A program made the translations under genes and the position numbers. Below, in pieces: positions 53,066 through 63,617 of a DNA stretch of 64,000 nucleotides. The stretch comes from Methylophilaceae bacterium (GTDB lineage Bacteria > Pseudomonadota > Gammaproteobacteria > Burkholderiales > Methylophilaceae). The stretch covers positions 62,001 to 126,000 of the forward strand of contig JAIYBT010000003.1 in assembly GCA_027488395.1 (NCBI GenBank), in the 5' to 3' direction. The notes beneath the pieces are model-generated. The model made no database searches, was not told the DNA's origin, and saw only the letters and a program-made list of their open reading frames with translations. Numbering within the stretch: position 1 is the first letter of the stretch; each line of letters begins with the position of its first letter.

Positions 53066-56000
53066 TCATGCGGTGGTGACTTTGCCAAAAAAGTGTTGGT
53101 ATAAAATTGGCAACACAAACAAGGTTAAAAACGTTGCGGTGATTAAACCACCAATGACGACGATGGCCAATGGCCGTTGAATTTCAGCGCCTGGCCCGGT
53201 GGCAAACAGAAGTGGAATTAAGCCAAAGCCCGTGATGCTTGCCGTCATCAGTACTGGACGCAAGCGGCGTTGTGCGCCTTCAAACGCAATCTGATGTGGC
53301 GCAACGCCTAGGGTTGCCAATTGCTGAAAGTGGCTGACCATGACGACGCCGTTGAGTACGGCGATGCCTAACAACGCAATAAAACCTACCGAAGCGGGCA
53401 CGGATAAATACTCGCCCGATAACCAGAGTGCAAACACGCCGCCGATCATGGCAAATGGTATGTTCGCCAGCACTAAGAGAGCTTTTGATACGCTAGCAAA
53501 GGTCATATACAAGATGACGCCAATCAGGAAAATGGCCATAGGGATCACCACGCTGAGGCGGGCGGCCGCCCGCTGTTGATTTTCAAATTGGCCACCCCAT
53601 GTCAGCGAATAGCCTGCAGGCAACTTGACTTGTTGCGCAACTTTTTGTTTTGCTTCTTCAACAAAACTCACTAAATCGCGTCCCTTCACATTCGCGGTGA
53701 CAATTACCATGCGCTGACCGCGCTCGCGATCGATTTTAACTGGACCTTCCTCTCGCACGATGTGTGCAACGCTTGATAGTGGGACGCTACCCCCTTGCGG
53801 TAACGCTAACATTAAGTGACTAAAGTCGCTGGCAGATTCCCGCACTTGCTGGCTACCGCGCAACAAAATCGGTGTTCGGCGCACGCCTTCTAGTACGATG
53901 CCAAGTTGTTTACCTTCCAGTTGGGTTTGCAACAAGTTGTTGATGTCGGCCACACTCAGCCCAAGTCTGCCAGCTGCCACACGGTCTATCCGCATCTGTA
54001 GGTATTGCACCCCTGTGTTTTGTGGCGTGTAGACATCTTGATTGCCAGGGATGGTTTCTAATACGCGGATGATCGCCTGCGCTGTTTGGTCGAGCTGTTT
54101 CAGGTCGCTACCAAACAGTTTGAGCGCTAAATCTCCGCGCACCCCCAGTATCATTTCATTGACGCGCATCTCAATCGGTTGGGTAAAGTTGTAATCCAAT
54201 CCTGGCATGCTTTGCATGACATTGCGTATTTTTTCTATGAGTTGTGCTTTGTCCGTCACCAGCCACTGAGCGGATGGTTTGAGTAATAAAAAATGATCTG
54301 TTTGATTAAGCCCCATCGGGTCTAAGCCGAGTTCATCTGCACCTGCTCTTGAATATATCCCTGCAATTTCGGGCACTTGTTGCAGCAAGGTATGTTGTAA
54401 ATGGGTATCGGTGGCGATGCTTTGTGACAAGCTGATTGACGGCAGTTTTTCGGTGCCGATAATGATGTCGCCTTCATCCATGGTGGGCATAAACGTTTTG
54501 CCGATTAAGGGATAAATGGCAACGGTGAGCGCGAATAAGACGGCTGCCATCGACAGGACAATGCGTTTGTGTTGCATGGCGGTGCGCAGGCTGATCGCAT
54601 AACCGTGATTCAGTTTACGAATCAGCCATGGCACTTGTTCTGCATGCGGTTTGATCAACACTGAGGCCAGTACAGGAATCACGGTGAGTGACAGCAGTAA
54701 CGAGGCCCCCAAAGCAAACAATATACTTAAAGCGACGGGTACAAATAATTTGCCTTCTAACCCTTGCAAGGTGAGTAACGGTAAAAAAACAGTCATGATA
54801 ATGACCATACCAGCCACGACGGGTGTACTGACTTCACGCATGGCCAATAGGATGGTTTGCAACGGTTGAGCGGGTTGGGTTGACGAGGAATGGGCCAGAT
54901 GCGCGACAATATTTTCAACCACCACCACGGCAGAGTCGACCAGCATGCCGATGGCAATCGCTAGGCCACCCAAGGACATTAAATTGGCTGACAAGCCATA
55001 CTGTTTCATCAGCCAAAAAGTGACCAGCATGGACAAGGGTAAGACGCCGGCTACCGTGATGGCTGCACGCAGATTACCCAGAAAAAGTACCAACAACAAC
55101 ATGACCAATACCACCGCCTCTAACAATGCCTGATTGACGGTGTGTACTGCTTGGTCTATTAAATTGCCGCGATCGTAAAATACTTTTACCTCCACCCCAG
55201 GCGGCAGGGTCGGGCCGATGTCTGCCAGTTTTGCGCGTACACCTTCCACAACTTGTCTAGCATTGGCGCCCCGCAAGCCCAGCACCAGCCCTTCAACGGT
55301 CTCACCCTGACCATTGCGCGTGACAGCGCCATAGCGTGTGAGCGCACCAATACGCACATCGGCGACATCGGCGATGCGTATTGGGTTGCCGAGGCTAGCT
55401 TTGATCAGCGTATTACGAACATCGTCAAGCGATTTAAAAGCCCCTTCCGCTCGCACCAGTAAGGCGGCCTCACCGTCTTGAAGGCGACCTGCACCATCGT
55501 TACGGTTGTTATCACTGATGGCTTGTTGCAAATCGCTAAGGTGGAGTCCACGCGCTTGCAAGCGTGCATTGTCAGGTACGATTTCAAAACTGCGTACTAA
55601 GCCGCCCAATGCGTTGACATCCGCTACGCCTGGCACCGTCCGTAAGCTGGGTCTGATGACCCAATCAAGCAAAGTGCGTTTTTCTTGCAAGGTTAAACTG
55701 GGTGACTCGATGGTAAACATAAACATCTCGCCCAGTGGGGTGGTGATCGGCGCGATGCCACCGCTGATATCGGCGGGCAAGGTTGGCCAAACGTTATTTA
55801 AACGCTCGGAGACTTGTTGCCTTGCCCAATAAATATCGGTGCCTTCTTCAAAGTCAACCGTGATGTCGGTCAGCGCATATTTGGCTACGGCACGCAGGCT
55901 GGTTTGCTTGGGCAGCCCCAGCATTTCTACTTCAATTGGGGCGGTAATTCTAGCCTCGACCTCTTCTGGCGTCATGCCGGGTGATTTGATGATTATTTTG

Positions 56001-56140
56001 ACTTGGGTTGAAGATACGTCTGGAAAGGCATCAATCGGAATCGATTGATATGCGCGCCAGCCAGCCACCATCATGGCCAAGGCCAACAGGCCTACCAGTA
56101 GCCGCTGTGACAGTGCCAGTTGTATGAGTGCATTAAACAT
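53066..56140 (-). CDS. czcA: Heavy-metal RND efflux pump inner-membrane subunit (CzcA/CusA family)
   Basis: 1024 residues. Two 6-helix halves, each after a large periplasmic loop; helix 4 carries AIGMLVDSAVVVVENIVAHL near 400, the HME-RND proton-relay motif with Asp and Glu. That motif is neither the exact CzcA (DGAVVIVEN with DFG) nor the exact CusA (DAAIVMIEN) form, so the metal cannot be assigned. The pump exports divalent or monovalent metal from periplasm or cytoplasm through a tripartite channel. ATG 56140 starts two bases after the czcB stop with an AAAGGAA site; a longer upstream frame is inside czcB. Confidence 0.92.
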   Translation of the reverse strand: MFNALIQLALSQRLLVGLLALAMMVAGWRAYQSIPIDAFPDVSSTQVKIIIKSPGMTPEEVEARITAPIEVEMLGLPKQTSLRAVAKYALTDITVDFEEGTDIYWARQQVSERLNNVWPTLPADISGGIAPITTPLGEMFMFTIESPSLTLQEKRTLLDWVIRPSLRTVPGVADVNALGGLVRSFEIVPDNARLQARGLHLSDLQQAISDNNRNDGAGRLQDGEAALLVRAEGAFKSLDDVRNTLIKASLGNPIRIADVADVRIGALTRYGAVTRNGQGETVEGLVLGLRGANARQVVEGVRAKLADIGPTLPPGVEVKVFYDRGNLIDQAVHTVNQALLEAVVLVMLLLVLFLGNLRAAITVAGVLPLSMLVTFWLMKQYGLSANLMSLGGLAIAIGMLVDSAVVVVENIVAHLAHSSSTQPAQPLQTILLAMREVSTPVVAGMVIIMTVFLPLLTLQGLEGKLFVPVALSILFALGASLLLSLTVIPVLASVLIKPHAEQVPWLIRKLNHGYAISLRTAMQHKRIVLSMAAVLFALTVAIYPLIGKTFMPTMDEGDIIIGTEKLPSISLSQSIATDTHLQHTLLQQVPEIAGIYSRAGADELGLDPMGLNQTDHFLLLKPSAQWLVTDKAQLIEKIRNVMQSMPGLDYNFTQPIEMRVNEMILGVRGDLALKLFGSDLKQLDQTAQAIIRVLETIPGNQDVYTPQNTGVQYLQMRIDRVAAGRLGLSVADINNLLQTQLEGKQLGIVLEGVRRTPILLRGSQQVRESASDFSHLMLALPQGGSVPLSSVAHIVREEGPVKIDRERGQRMVIVTANVKGRDLVSFVEEAKQKVAQQVKLPAGYSLTWGGQFENQQRAAARLSVVIPMAIFLIGVILYMTFASVSKALLVLANIPFAMIGGVFALWLSGEYLSVPASVGFIALLGIAVLNGVVMVSHFQQLATLGVAPHQIAFEGAQRRLRPVLMTASITGFGLIPLLFATGPGAEIQRPLAIVVIGGLITATFLTLFVLPILYQHFFGKVTTA

Positions 56141-56142
56141 GC

Positions 56143-57258
56143 TTATTCCTTTCCTGCGTGGGCGCCTAAGCCATGCCAATGACCTTTGAGCGCGGCGACC
56201 CCTTGCATGGCGATCCAACTGTTGCGGTCTAGTGCCCCTTCAATCGTCAGCTGCCCTTGTTGTTCGTCTAAGACGTTGACCGGCACCACGGCTACCCCGC
56301 GAGGGGTGCGCATAAACACCACCGCTTGCGGTCCTTGCCGCGCAACTGCAGCCCGTGGCAGGCTAAAACGCTGGCCCTGCACAGTTTCGCTAGCCGATAA
56401 GAACGTGACATCAATGATTTGTCCTAGCGCGAGTTGCTCGCTGCCTTGGTAGATGCTGGCGCGGACTTGTATCGATTGGTTTTGGGGGTTGAGTTGTTTT
56501 AAGATGGTCTCAATCTTGGCTTGTAATTGTTGAGCTGGCAGCCTGACTATCATGCCAGGTGTTAGCGTGCGCGCAACCTCCACCGGCACTTGTATCATGA
56601 GCCACAGTGGTTTGGAATGGCTGATGGTGAGTATGGGCGTCGCTATATCCACCCGAGCCCCTACTTGCTGATGTTGCATCATGACTTGGCCGCTGATCGG
56701 TGCCGTCAAGGCCATCCCCGATTGCAAGACACGGTTACGCGCTAATTGTTGAATGTGTGCCGCGGGCATTCCTGCCAAGGATAAGGTTTGTCTTTGTTCA
56801 TTGAGCAACGCTGAGCTGGTGTCATAAGCACTTTGTGTTTCTTGCAAGCGGCGTTGCGCGATGATGCCGTCTTTAAATAACGCGAGATCGCGTTCAAGCG
56901 CTTGTGCATGCAATCTTGTTTGCGTCTCTGCTTGTAAAAAACGACTTTGTAAGTTGATTAGATCTGGGCTACTGAGTTGCCCGATCACTTGGCCTTGCTT
57001 GACGGTATCGCCCACACTGACCTTGAGCTGTGTAATGAGGCCGCTTTGTGCCGCAGTCACCACCCGCGTTTGTGCGGGGGGCATCATCACTTCTGCTGGA
57101 TAGCTGGCCGATAGACGGTCACGTTGCGGCTGTAATTGCGCCCATGTGACTTGCATCTGTTGCAGTTCCTTGGGTGTCAACGGAAGCACCGTGGCGGCTT
57201 GGGCAGCGATGTTGAGCCCAATACAGATGAAACATACACTTTGTATCCACTTGATCAT
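56143..57258 (-). CDS. czcB: Periplasmic adaptor of the metal efflux RND system (CzcB family)
   Basis: 371 residues. A signal peptide (about 1-21), a lipoyl-like barrel split by a coiled coil (about 70-190, QSGLITQLKVSVGDTVKQGQVIG on one side and LTAPISGQVMMQHQQVGARV on the other), beta-barrel and membrane-proximal domains follow. It links pump and outer-membrane channel. The extreme C-terminus (GHWHGLGAHAG) is His-rich and may bind metal. Its ATG overlaps the czcC stop by four bases. Confidence 0.9.
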   Translation of the reverse strand: MIKWIQSVCFICIGLNIAAQAATVLPLTPKELQQMQVTWAQLQPQRDRLSASYPAEVMMPPAQTRVVTAAQSGLITQLKVSVGDTVKQGQVIGQLSSPDLINLQSRFLQAETQTRLHAQALERDLALFKDGIIAQRRLQETQSAYDTSSALLNEQRQTLSLAGMPAAHIQQLARNRVLQSGMALTAPISGQVMMQHQQVGARVDIATPILTISHSKPLWLMIQVPVEVARTLTPGMIVRLPAQQLQAKIETILKQLNPQNQSIQVRASIYQGSEQLALGQIIDVTFLSASETVQGQRFSLPRAAVARQGPQAVVFMRTPRGVAVVPVNVLDEQQGQLTIEGALDRNSWIAMQGVAALKGHWHGLGAHAGKE

Positions 57259-58517
57259 GGTAGTACTCCTACTGCTTGATTATATTTAGCGATATTCCAC
57301 TGCACCTGTAGCTGCTGATTTTGCAAGCTACGCTCGGCCTCAAAGGCGAGCAATTGCAGGCGCAGTAATTGACTCAGCTCAAGCTCGCCCACACGATAGG
57401 CTTTGCGCGCCAATGCAGCGTTTTCGCGCGATAACGCATGTTGTCTTTCTATCATAAGGAGTTCTTGTCGACTGACCTCTAAGGTATGCTCCGCTTCATG
57501 CAAGCCCATTTCCAGGGCGCGGCGCAAGGTGTCCAACTGGCTGCGGGTGTCGCCAATTGATTGCTCAGCATTGGCCAGTTGCGGGGCACGCGTCACCTCA
57601 GTGGACAGCGGAATGCTGATGCCGACGCCCAAACTGTTATTAAACTGCTGGTCAAACGCCCCCTGCATGGTGCGGGTGTTCAATGTCAGTACTGGATTTT
57701 GCCGATGTTCTATCATGATCAAATCACGTTGACCTTCTGCCAGCTTGAGTCGCGCTTGAGCCGCCAGCCAAAAGGCGGATGTGCTGAAATCTTGCAGCGG
57801 TGATAGCGGTTCTTCTAGTCGCGCTGGGATTTCATGTAAGCCTGTCAATTGCTGATAACGAAATTGTGCATGCATTTGTTCTGCAATTGCGGTGAGGGCT
57901 TGGCGTTCTGCCAACAGCACTTCTTGCTCCGATTGCATCACCTCGATACGCGCAACTTCGCCCGCCAGAAACCGTTTTTTTACATCTTCAGCGATGCTAC
58001 GTAAGGTATTTGACCGTTGTTGATACACATTGACGTCATTGCGTCGCAACGCGACTTCCCACACGCTATTGCGCAGAAGCTCGGCTGCCAGTTGTTGCAA
58101 CCCTGCACGGTCAAGGCCTAGGCTGTCTTCTGCCAAATCAGCGACTTGAGTGCGCGCTTGGCGCTGACCAGGTAACCATATCGGGATTTGCAATTGCGCC
58201 TGCCACTCACGCTCATTTCTTCGGCTAAGCCAAGCATCACTTTGATGCGACACGCCAATTGCGGGGGATTGTGGCAACAGACTGTTGGCCATGGTGCGTC
58301 GCGCTGCCACCATATGTTGATGAGCGTTGAGTAACGCTTGTTGAGGATGCAACGCCACCACTTGTTGTAACACCGCATGCAAGCTTAAGTGCGGGTTGAT
58401 GGCGAGGGCATCTTCATGGCTGATGGGTGCTGCTGCAAAGGCTAGCAGTGCATGAAGCAGTAGTCCGCTGCCCAAAAGCAAGCGACCCACGCGGTCGTTG
58501 GGGGAACATAAAAACAT
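57255..58517 (-). CDS. czcC: Outer-membrane factor of the metal efflux system (CzcC, TolC-like)
   Basis: 420 residues. Signal peptide (about 1-30, LAFAAA) and the duplicated long-helix outer-membrane efflux domain, with NSLLPQSPAIGVSHQ, GVGISIPLSTEV and AYRVGELELSQLLRLQ near the end. It forms the trimeric exit duct of the pump. The ATG at 58517 has AGGAG six bases upstream; an in-frame GTG lies two codons earlier. First subunit gene of the czcC-czcB-czcA set. Confidence 0.9.
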   Translation of the reverse strand: MFLCSPNDRVGRLLLGSGLLLHALLAFAAAPISHEDALAINPHLSLHAVLQQVVALHPQQALLNAHQHMVAARRTMANSLLPQSPAIGVSHQSDAWLSRRNEREWQAQLQIPIWLPGQRQARTQVADLAEDSLGLDRAGLQQLAAELLRNSVWEVALRRNDVNVYQQRSNTLRSIAEDVKKRFLAGEVARIEVMQSEQEVLLAERQALTAIAEQMHAQFRYQQLTGLHEIPARLEEPLSPLQDFSTSAFWLAAQARLKLAEGQRDLIMIEHRQNPVLTLNTRTMQGAFDQQFNNSLGVGISIPLSTEVTRAPQLANAEQSIGDTRSQLDTLRRALEMGLHEAEHTLEVSRQELLMIERQHALSRENAALARKAYRVGELELSQLLRLQLLAFEAERSLQNQQLQVQWNIAKYNQAVGVLP

Positions 58518-58571
58518 AAACACTCCTGAAGATCATAAGCATGCACATGCGTGCACGAACATCATGAAACG

Positions 58572-59039
58572 TCAGTGAGCGGGGGGTGCGCGGGGTGCGG
58601 AGAGATGAAGATAAAATGTGCTTCGTCGTCGGTTGGGTGGCGGTTGCCAGCCACGCAGACGCAGTAAACAAGTGGCAGCGATCGCCATCGCCACCATCAA
58701 GCAGATTGATAGGCATAACCAACATAACAAAATAGGGTGATGCTGCGGTAATGGCCGTTCTGGCTCGATCAATGCAGGGGTTAAGCCCAAGATTAAGCCA
58801 GGCGTTGTATTGGCGTGGATGTGCCAGTGAAATGCATGTACTTGCTCTGTCTGGCGTTCTTTTTGCAAATGTATTGCGCTCAAATGCATATGTGGGCCAT
58901 CATCCACATCACTTTCGCCGTTAAGGTGAGCGTGCAATAACGGCGCCATGCTTTGCAATAAAGCAAAACACAGCGTCAACAAAGCGATTAGCAGGGATGG
59001 GCGTAGGCGCATCCATACAATGTAGCAAACTATCCGCAT
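58572..59039 (-). CDS. His-rich membrane-associated protein at the czcI position
   Basis: About 155 residues from the ATG at 59039 (146 from 59012). A hydrophobic N-terminal segment (about 12-32) is followed by a His-rich periplasmic stretch with HAHLNGE, GPHMHLSAIHL and HAFHWHIHAN, then a second membrane helix (about 108-130) and a basic tail. I do not recognise a family with certainty. Its place in front of czcC and its histidines recall CzcI-type metal resistance accessory proteins. The gap to czcC is 54 bases. It is divergent from glyQ; the longer open frame overlapping glyQ is not coding. Confidence 0.68.
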   Translation of the reverse strand: MRIVCYIVWMRLRPSLLIALLTLCFALLQSMAPLLHAHLNGESDVDDGPHMHLSAIHLQKERQTEQVHAFHWHIHANTTPGLILGLTPALIEPERPLPQHHPILLCWLCLSICLMVAMAIAATCLLRLRGWQPPPNRRRSTFYLHLSAPRAPPAH

Positions 59040-59162
59040 CGCCACAATCGCATTACAACCATGCATCGTCGATATCAGAGATAGGACTTGTCTGTGTTTG
59101 GATTCCTTTAGCCTCCTTGATTCAGGTAAAATAATGTTTTTTGACTCGCTGGATCCGCCGCC

Positions 59163-60107
59163 ATGGTGCTGACCTTTCAACAAATTATTTTAAAGCTGCA
59201 AGCTTATTGGGACGCCCAAGGCTGCACCTTATTGCAACCCTATGACATGGAGGTGGGCGCTGGCACCAGCCACACGGCTACTTTTTTGCGGGCACTGGGG
59301 CCTGAGCCTTGGAAAGCGGCTTATGTACAGCCGAGTCGTCGCCCGAAAGACGGCCGCTATGGCGAAAACCCTAATCGCTTGCAGCACTACTATCAATTTC
59401 AAGTGGTGCTAAAACCTGCGCCAGCCAATATTTTGGAGCTTTATTTGGGCTCACTCGAGGCATTGGGCTTTAATTTGCAAGAAAACGATATTCGCTTTGT
59501 GGAAGACGACTGGGAAAACCCAACACTAGGTGCTTGGGGCTTGGGCTGGGAAGTCTGGTTAAATGGCATGGAAGTCACGCAATTTACCTACTTTCAGCAA
59601 GTGGGCGGCATTAACTGTAAGCCGATTACAGGTGAAATCACCTATGGTTTAGAGCGTTTAGCCATGTACCTGCAAGGCGTCGAAAACGTCTACGATTTAG
59701 AGTACTCGCCTGGCGTGAAATACGGCGATGTGTTCTTGCAAAACGAAAAAGAACAGTCTGCTTATAACTTTGAGCATAGCGATGTCGAATTTTTACTCAC
59801 CGCCTTTAACGCGCACGAAAAACAAGCCAAGCATTTAATGGACAATCATTTGGCGTTACCCGGCTATGAGCAAGTGTTAAAAGCCGCACATACCTTTAAC
59901 TTATTGGATGCGAGAGGTGCGATTTCAGTCACCGAGCGCGCCGCGTATATCGGACGTATTCGTAATTTAGCCCGTGGTATTGCCGCCAGTTATTTAGACA
60001 GCCGTGCGCGCTTGGGCTTTCCAATGGCACCGCAAGCTTGGGCTGATGAAGTGCTCGCCAAATTAGAAGCCGATCAAGCCGAAACGCAAAAGAAAGCCGC
60101 CGCATGA
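59163..60107 (+). CDS. glyQ: Glycyl-tRNA synthetase alpha subunit
   Basis: 314 residues. The bacterial class II alpha subunit, with [20 protein letters not shown] at the start, [45 protein letters not shown] and the [21 protein letters not shown] segment. It holds the aminoacylation site for glycine and works as an alpha2-beta2 tetramer with GlyS. Its stop overlaps the glyS ATG by four bases. Confidence 0.96.
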   Translation: MVLTFQQIILKLQAYWDAQGCTLLQPYDMEVGAGTSHTATFLRALGPEPWKAAYVQPSRRPKDGRYGENPNRLQHYYQFQVVLKPAPANILELYLGSLEALGFNLQENDIRFVEDDWENPTLGAWGLGWEVWLNGMEVTQFTYFQQVGGINCKPITGEITYGLERLAMYLQGVENVYDLEYSPGVKYGDVFLQNEKEQSAYNFEHSDVEFLLTAFNAHEKQAKHLMDNHLALPGYEQVLKAAHTFNLLDARGAISVTERAAYIGRIRNLARGIAASYLDSRARLGFPMAPQAWADEVLAKLEADQAETQKKAAA

Positions 60108-62200
60108 CCACCCGCAATCTATTAGTAGAATTATTTGTTGAAGAGTTACCGCCTAAAGCCCTAAAAAAATTGGGTGAGGCCTTTAGCAGTGTGCTCGCGG
60201 AAAGTTTGACTGCCGCAGGCTTATTGGGCGATACCGTTGTCACCACGTTTGCTTCACCGCGCCGTTTGGCCGCCCATATCACTCGGGTGGCAGAAAAAGC
60301 CGAAGATAAACCTATTGCGCAAAAATTGATGCCAGCCAGTGTGGGGCTAGATGCCAATGGTCAAGCCACGCCCGCATTGCTTAAAAAGTTGCAAGCGCTT
60401 GGGGCCAGTGAAGGCGCGGTGGCGCAATTACGTAAAGAGCACGATGGCAAAGCAGAGGTGTTGTACTTGGATATCACCCAGCCAGGCGTGAGTTTACCCG
60501 AAGGCTTGCAAGCCGCTTTGATCGAGGCGCTCGCCAAGTTACCAATTCCGAAAGTCATGACTTATCAAATCAACGACGGTTGGCAGAGCGTGCATTTTGT
60601 GCGCCCCGCGCATGGCCTCATCGCCTTACATGGTAGTCAAGTGGTGCCGGTGACTGTGTTAGGTCTGACCGCAGGCAACACCACGCAAGGCCACCGCTTT
60701 GAGGCCAAGCATGCTGTGATTAGCATTGCGCATGCCGATAGTTATGCTCAGCAAATGCTAGAAGAGGGCGCAGTGATTGCCAGCTTTGCCGAGCGCAAAG
60801 CCGACATTGCGCGCCAATTACAGGCGGCGGCGCAACAACAACATCTGACACCGATTGAGGATGATGCGCTACTCGAAGAAGTGACTGCGCTGGTGGAACG
60901 CCCCAATGTATTACTCGGGCAATTTGAAGCCGAGTTTTTAGCGGTGCCGCAAGAATGTTTGATTTTAACCATGAAGGCTAATCAAAAATATTTTCCGTTG
61001 TTAGATGCGCAAGGCACCTTGACCAACAAATTTTTGATTGTTTCTAATATTCGTCCCGCTGACCCCAGCAAAGTCATTGGCGGCAACGAGCGCGTGGTGC
61101 GTCCGCGCTTGGCCGATGCCAAGTTCTTTTTTGACCAAGACCGTAAAAAGACTTTAGAAAGCCGCTTAGCAGGGCTGGATAAAGTGGTCTATCACAACAA
61201 GCTCGGTTCGCAAGGTGAACGCAATGCCCGCGTGGTTGCAATTGCCACGGCGATTGCGCAACAGTTAGGTGGTGATGGCTTTGTGGCTAAAGTGGCACAA
61301 GCGGCACGTTTATCAAAGGCGGATTTAATCACCGATATGGTAGGTGAGTTTCCTGAGTTGCAAGGCATTATGGGGCGCTATTACGCCCAACACGAAGGCT
61401 TGGCAGATGACGTCGCCTATGCGATTGAAGACCATTATCGCCCGCGCTTTGCCGGCGATGCCTTACCGCGTAGCCAAGTGGGCGTGGTCGTGGCTTTGGC
61501 CGATAAGCTAGAAACCTTGGTAGGGTTGTTTAGTATTGGTGAAAAGCCAACTGGCGATAAAGATCCTTTTGCATTGCGTCGTCAAGCGCTAGGCATTTTG
61601 CGCATGCTGATGGAGGCTGAGTTGCCGTTGGCGTTTGATGCTTTGATTCAACAAACCTTGGCGATATTTCATGCCAACACCGAGGTGGCAGCTGCGATTT
61701 TAGCTTTTTGCTACGACCGTTTGTCGGTCACGCTGCGGGATACCGGCGCGAGTGCGCAAGAGGTAGAGGCCGTGTTGTCGCTGTCGCCGACACAATTGGC
61801 AGAAGTGCCACGTCGGTTGAGTGCGGTACAAGCGTTTGCTCACTTGCCTGAAGCCCCTGCCTTGGCGGCCGCTAACAAACGCGTATCCAATATCCTCAAA
61901 AAAGTCGAGGGTGTCGTCAAGGCTGAAGTGAATACGGCCTTATTACAAGAAACTGCAGAGCAAGCGTTACACCAAGCGTTAGCGCAAACCAAACCCAACG
62001 CCGATCAACTGTTTGAATCTGGCGATTACACCTCCTCACTTCAAGCCTTGGCAGTGCTTAAAGCGCCGGTAGATGCATTTTTTGATGCAGTGATGGTCAA
62101 TGCAGACGACCCTGCGCTTAAAGCCAATCGCTTAGGCTTATTGGCGACCTTGCACCAAGCCATGAATCGGGTGGCCGATTTATCTAAATTGGCGGGTTAA
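60104..62200 (+). CDS. glyS: Glycyl-tRNA synthetase beta subunit
   Basis: 698 residues, the normal length. Starts [15 protein letters not shown], has an HD-like domain (about 430-500), and ends in an anticodon-binding region with [24 protein letters not shown]. It recognises tRNA-Gly and partners with GlyQ. Translation is coupled to glyQ. A MITE-like inverted repeat lies just after its end. Confidence 0.96.
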   Translation: MTTRNLLVELFVEELPPKALKKLGEAFSSVLAESLTAAGLLGDTVVTTFASPRRLAAHITRVAEKAEDKPIAQKLMPASVGLDANGQATPALLKKLQALGASEGAVAQLRKEHDGKAEVLYLDITQPGVSLPEGLQAALIEALAKLPIPKVMTYQINDGWQSVHFVRPAHGLIALHGSQVVPVTVLGLTAGNTTQGHRFEAKHAVISIAHADSYAQQMLEEGAVIASFAERKADIARQLQAAAQQQHLTPIEDDALLEEVTALVERPNVLLGQFEAEFLAVPQECLILTMKANQKYFPLLDAQGTLTNKFLIVSNIRPADPSKVIGGNERVVRPRLADAKFFFDQDRKKTLESRLAGLDKVVYHNKLGSQGERNARVVAIATAIAQQLGGDGFVAKVAQAARLSKADLITDMVGEFPELQGIMGRYYAQHEGLADDVAYAIEDHYRPRFAGDALPRSQVGVVVALADKLETLVGLFSIGEKPTGDKDPFALRRQALGILRMLMEAELPLAFDALIQQTLAIFHANTEVAAAILAFCYDRLSVTLRDTGASAQEVEAVLSLSPTQLAEVPRRLSAVQAFAHLPEAPALAAANKRVSNILKKVEGVVKAEVNTALLQETAEQALHQALAQTKPNADQLFESGDYTSSLQALAVLKAPVDAFFDAVMVNADDPALKANRLGLLATLHQAMNRVADLSKLAG

Positions 62201-62220
62201 ATCACCATCCTTCCTAATGT

Positions 62221-62297
62221 CGTCATTCCCGCGAAGGCGGCAATCTATGCTGGGTTGAATATATTTGAATTGAATTTTTGTTTTTGCGGGAATGACG
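62221..62297. repeat. MITE/REP-like inverted repeat (CGTCATTCCCGC type)
   Basis: Terminal arms CGTCATTCCCGC (62221-62232) and GCGGGAATGACG (62286-62297) are perfect complements around an AT-rich 53-base core. The arm, followed by GAAGGCGG, resembles a repeat scattered between genes of many Beta- and Gammaproteobacteria. It sits between glyS and gmhB, where its hairpin could influence the 3' end of glyS mRNA. Confidence 0.72.
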
Positions 62298-62357
62298 GTG
62301 TGAAAAAATGAAACGTTTGCAGCGTTATATTCATACACTGAGGAAACGCGTACCCAT

Positions 62358-62903
62358 ATGAAATTAGTGATACTAGACCGCGACGGTGTGATTAACCAAG
62401 ACAGCGCGACCTTTATTAAAAACCCCAACGAATGGAGACCCATTCCAGGCAGTTTAGAGGCGATTGCTTTGCTGAATCAGCATGGTTATCGGGTGGCGAT
62501 TGCCACCAATCAATCGGGCATCGCCCGCGGCTATTTTGATATGGCTACCCTTAATGCCATTCACGACAAAATGCATAAAGCGTTGGCTTTGGTGGGTGGA
62601 CGTGTGGACGCTTTGTATTATTGCCCGCATGCTGCAGATGATGGTTGTGCATGCCGTAAACCCAAGCCAGGCATGATTAAAGACATTGGTCGGCGCTTTA
62701 ATGTAGAGCTGACGCAAGTGTTTGCGGTGGGTGATGCCTTACGTGATTTACAAGCGTTTGCTGAGGCGGGGTGTCGGCCAATCTTAGTGCGCACGGGTAA
62801 AGGTGAGCAAACGTTGGCGGAAGGGTCATTGCCGCCGCACACCATGGTGGTGGCTGATCTCGCAGCCGCCGTGACCTACTTGCTTGCAGAACAGCAATCA
62901 TGA
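62358..62903 (+). CDS. gmhB: D-glycero-beta-D-manno-heptose 1,7-bisphosphate 7-phosphatase
   Basis: 181 residues. HAD motif I is LDRDGVIN with Asp7 and Asp9; motif II ATNQSGIARG near 49-58. A zinc site of C89, H91, C97 and C99 (CPHAADDGCACRKPKPG) is typical of GmhB. It makes heptose 1-phosphate for the LPS core. Its stop overlaps the ATG of plsC (ATGA). Confidence 0.95.
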   Translation: MKLVILDRDGVINQDSATFIKNPNEWRPIPGSLEAIALLNQHGYRVAIATNQSGIARGYFDMATLNAIHDKMHKALALVGGRVDALYYCPHAADDGCACRKPKPGMIKDIGRRFNVELTQVFAVGDALRDLQAFAEAGCRPILVRTGKGEQTLAEGSLPPHTMVVADLAAAVTYLLAEQQS

Positions 62904-63607
62904 TGGGCTTATATCTACGCGCAATCGTTTTTTACTTGGGTATGGCCGTGTTGACGGTGCCGTTTTCACTACTCGCGCTGTTGTTATTGCCATTGCCAGC
63001 TGTCACGCGTTCGCGCTGGGTCGCAGGCTGGGCTCATAGCGTGATGTGGTGGCTCAAAGTCACTTGCCAATTAAGCTATGAGGTAGTAGGTCGCGCGCAT
63101 ATCCCTGATACACCGTCCATTATTTTGGCTAAGCATCAATCTGCTTGGGAAACCATTGCCTTGCAAGCCATTTTTCCACCGCAAGTGTGGGTGCTCAAAC
63201 GTGAGTTGTTGATGATTCCGTTTTTTGGGTGGGGGCTGTGGGCAGTGGGGTCGATTCCAATTGACCGCAGTTCAGGCCGTGAAGCGCTCAAAAAATTAGT
63301 GACCCACGGTAAACATCGGCTTAAACGCGGGTTATGGGTAGTGATATTTCCTGAAGGCACCCGTACCATGCCTGGCGAGCACGGCAAATACCATATCGGT
63401 GGGGCATGGCTGGCTTCGCACACCCAAAGTGTTGTGGTGCCCGTGGCGCATAATGCAGGCCGCTTTTGGCGAAAAAATTCCATGCTTAAATACCCTGGAG
63501 TAATTCAAGTGGTGATTGGCGCGCCGATAGACACGACAGGCTTGAAGCCAGACGCGGTGAATCGCTTGGTGGAAACTTGGATAGAAACACAGATGTTGTC
63601 GCTATGA
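62900..63607 (+). CDS. plsC: 1-acyl-sn-glycerol-3-phosphate acyltransferase
   Basis: 235 residues. Two hydrophobic segments (about 8-35), the acyltransferase motif AKHQSAWET with His79 and Glu84 (a variant of HxxxxD), SIPIDRSSG near 118-126 and IFPEGTR at 149-155. It forms phosphatidic acid at the inner membrane. The order glyS-gmhB-plsC is common in Betaproteobacteria. ATGs at 62900 and 62903 are both possible. Confidence 0.93.
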   Translation: MMGLYLRAIVFYLGMAVLTVPFSLLALLLLPLPAVTRSRWVAGWAHSVMWWLKVTCQLSYEVVGRAHIPDTPSIILAKHQSAWETIALQAIFPPQVWVLKRELLMIPFFGWGLWAVGSIPIDRSSGREALKKLVTHGKHRLKRGLWVVIFPEGTRTMPGEHGKYHIGGAWLASHTQSVVVPVAHNAGRFWRKNSMLKYPGVIQVVIGAPIDTTGLKPDAVNRLVETWIETQMLSL

Positions 63608-63617
63608 GCGTTTTGGC

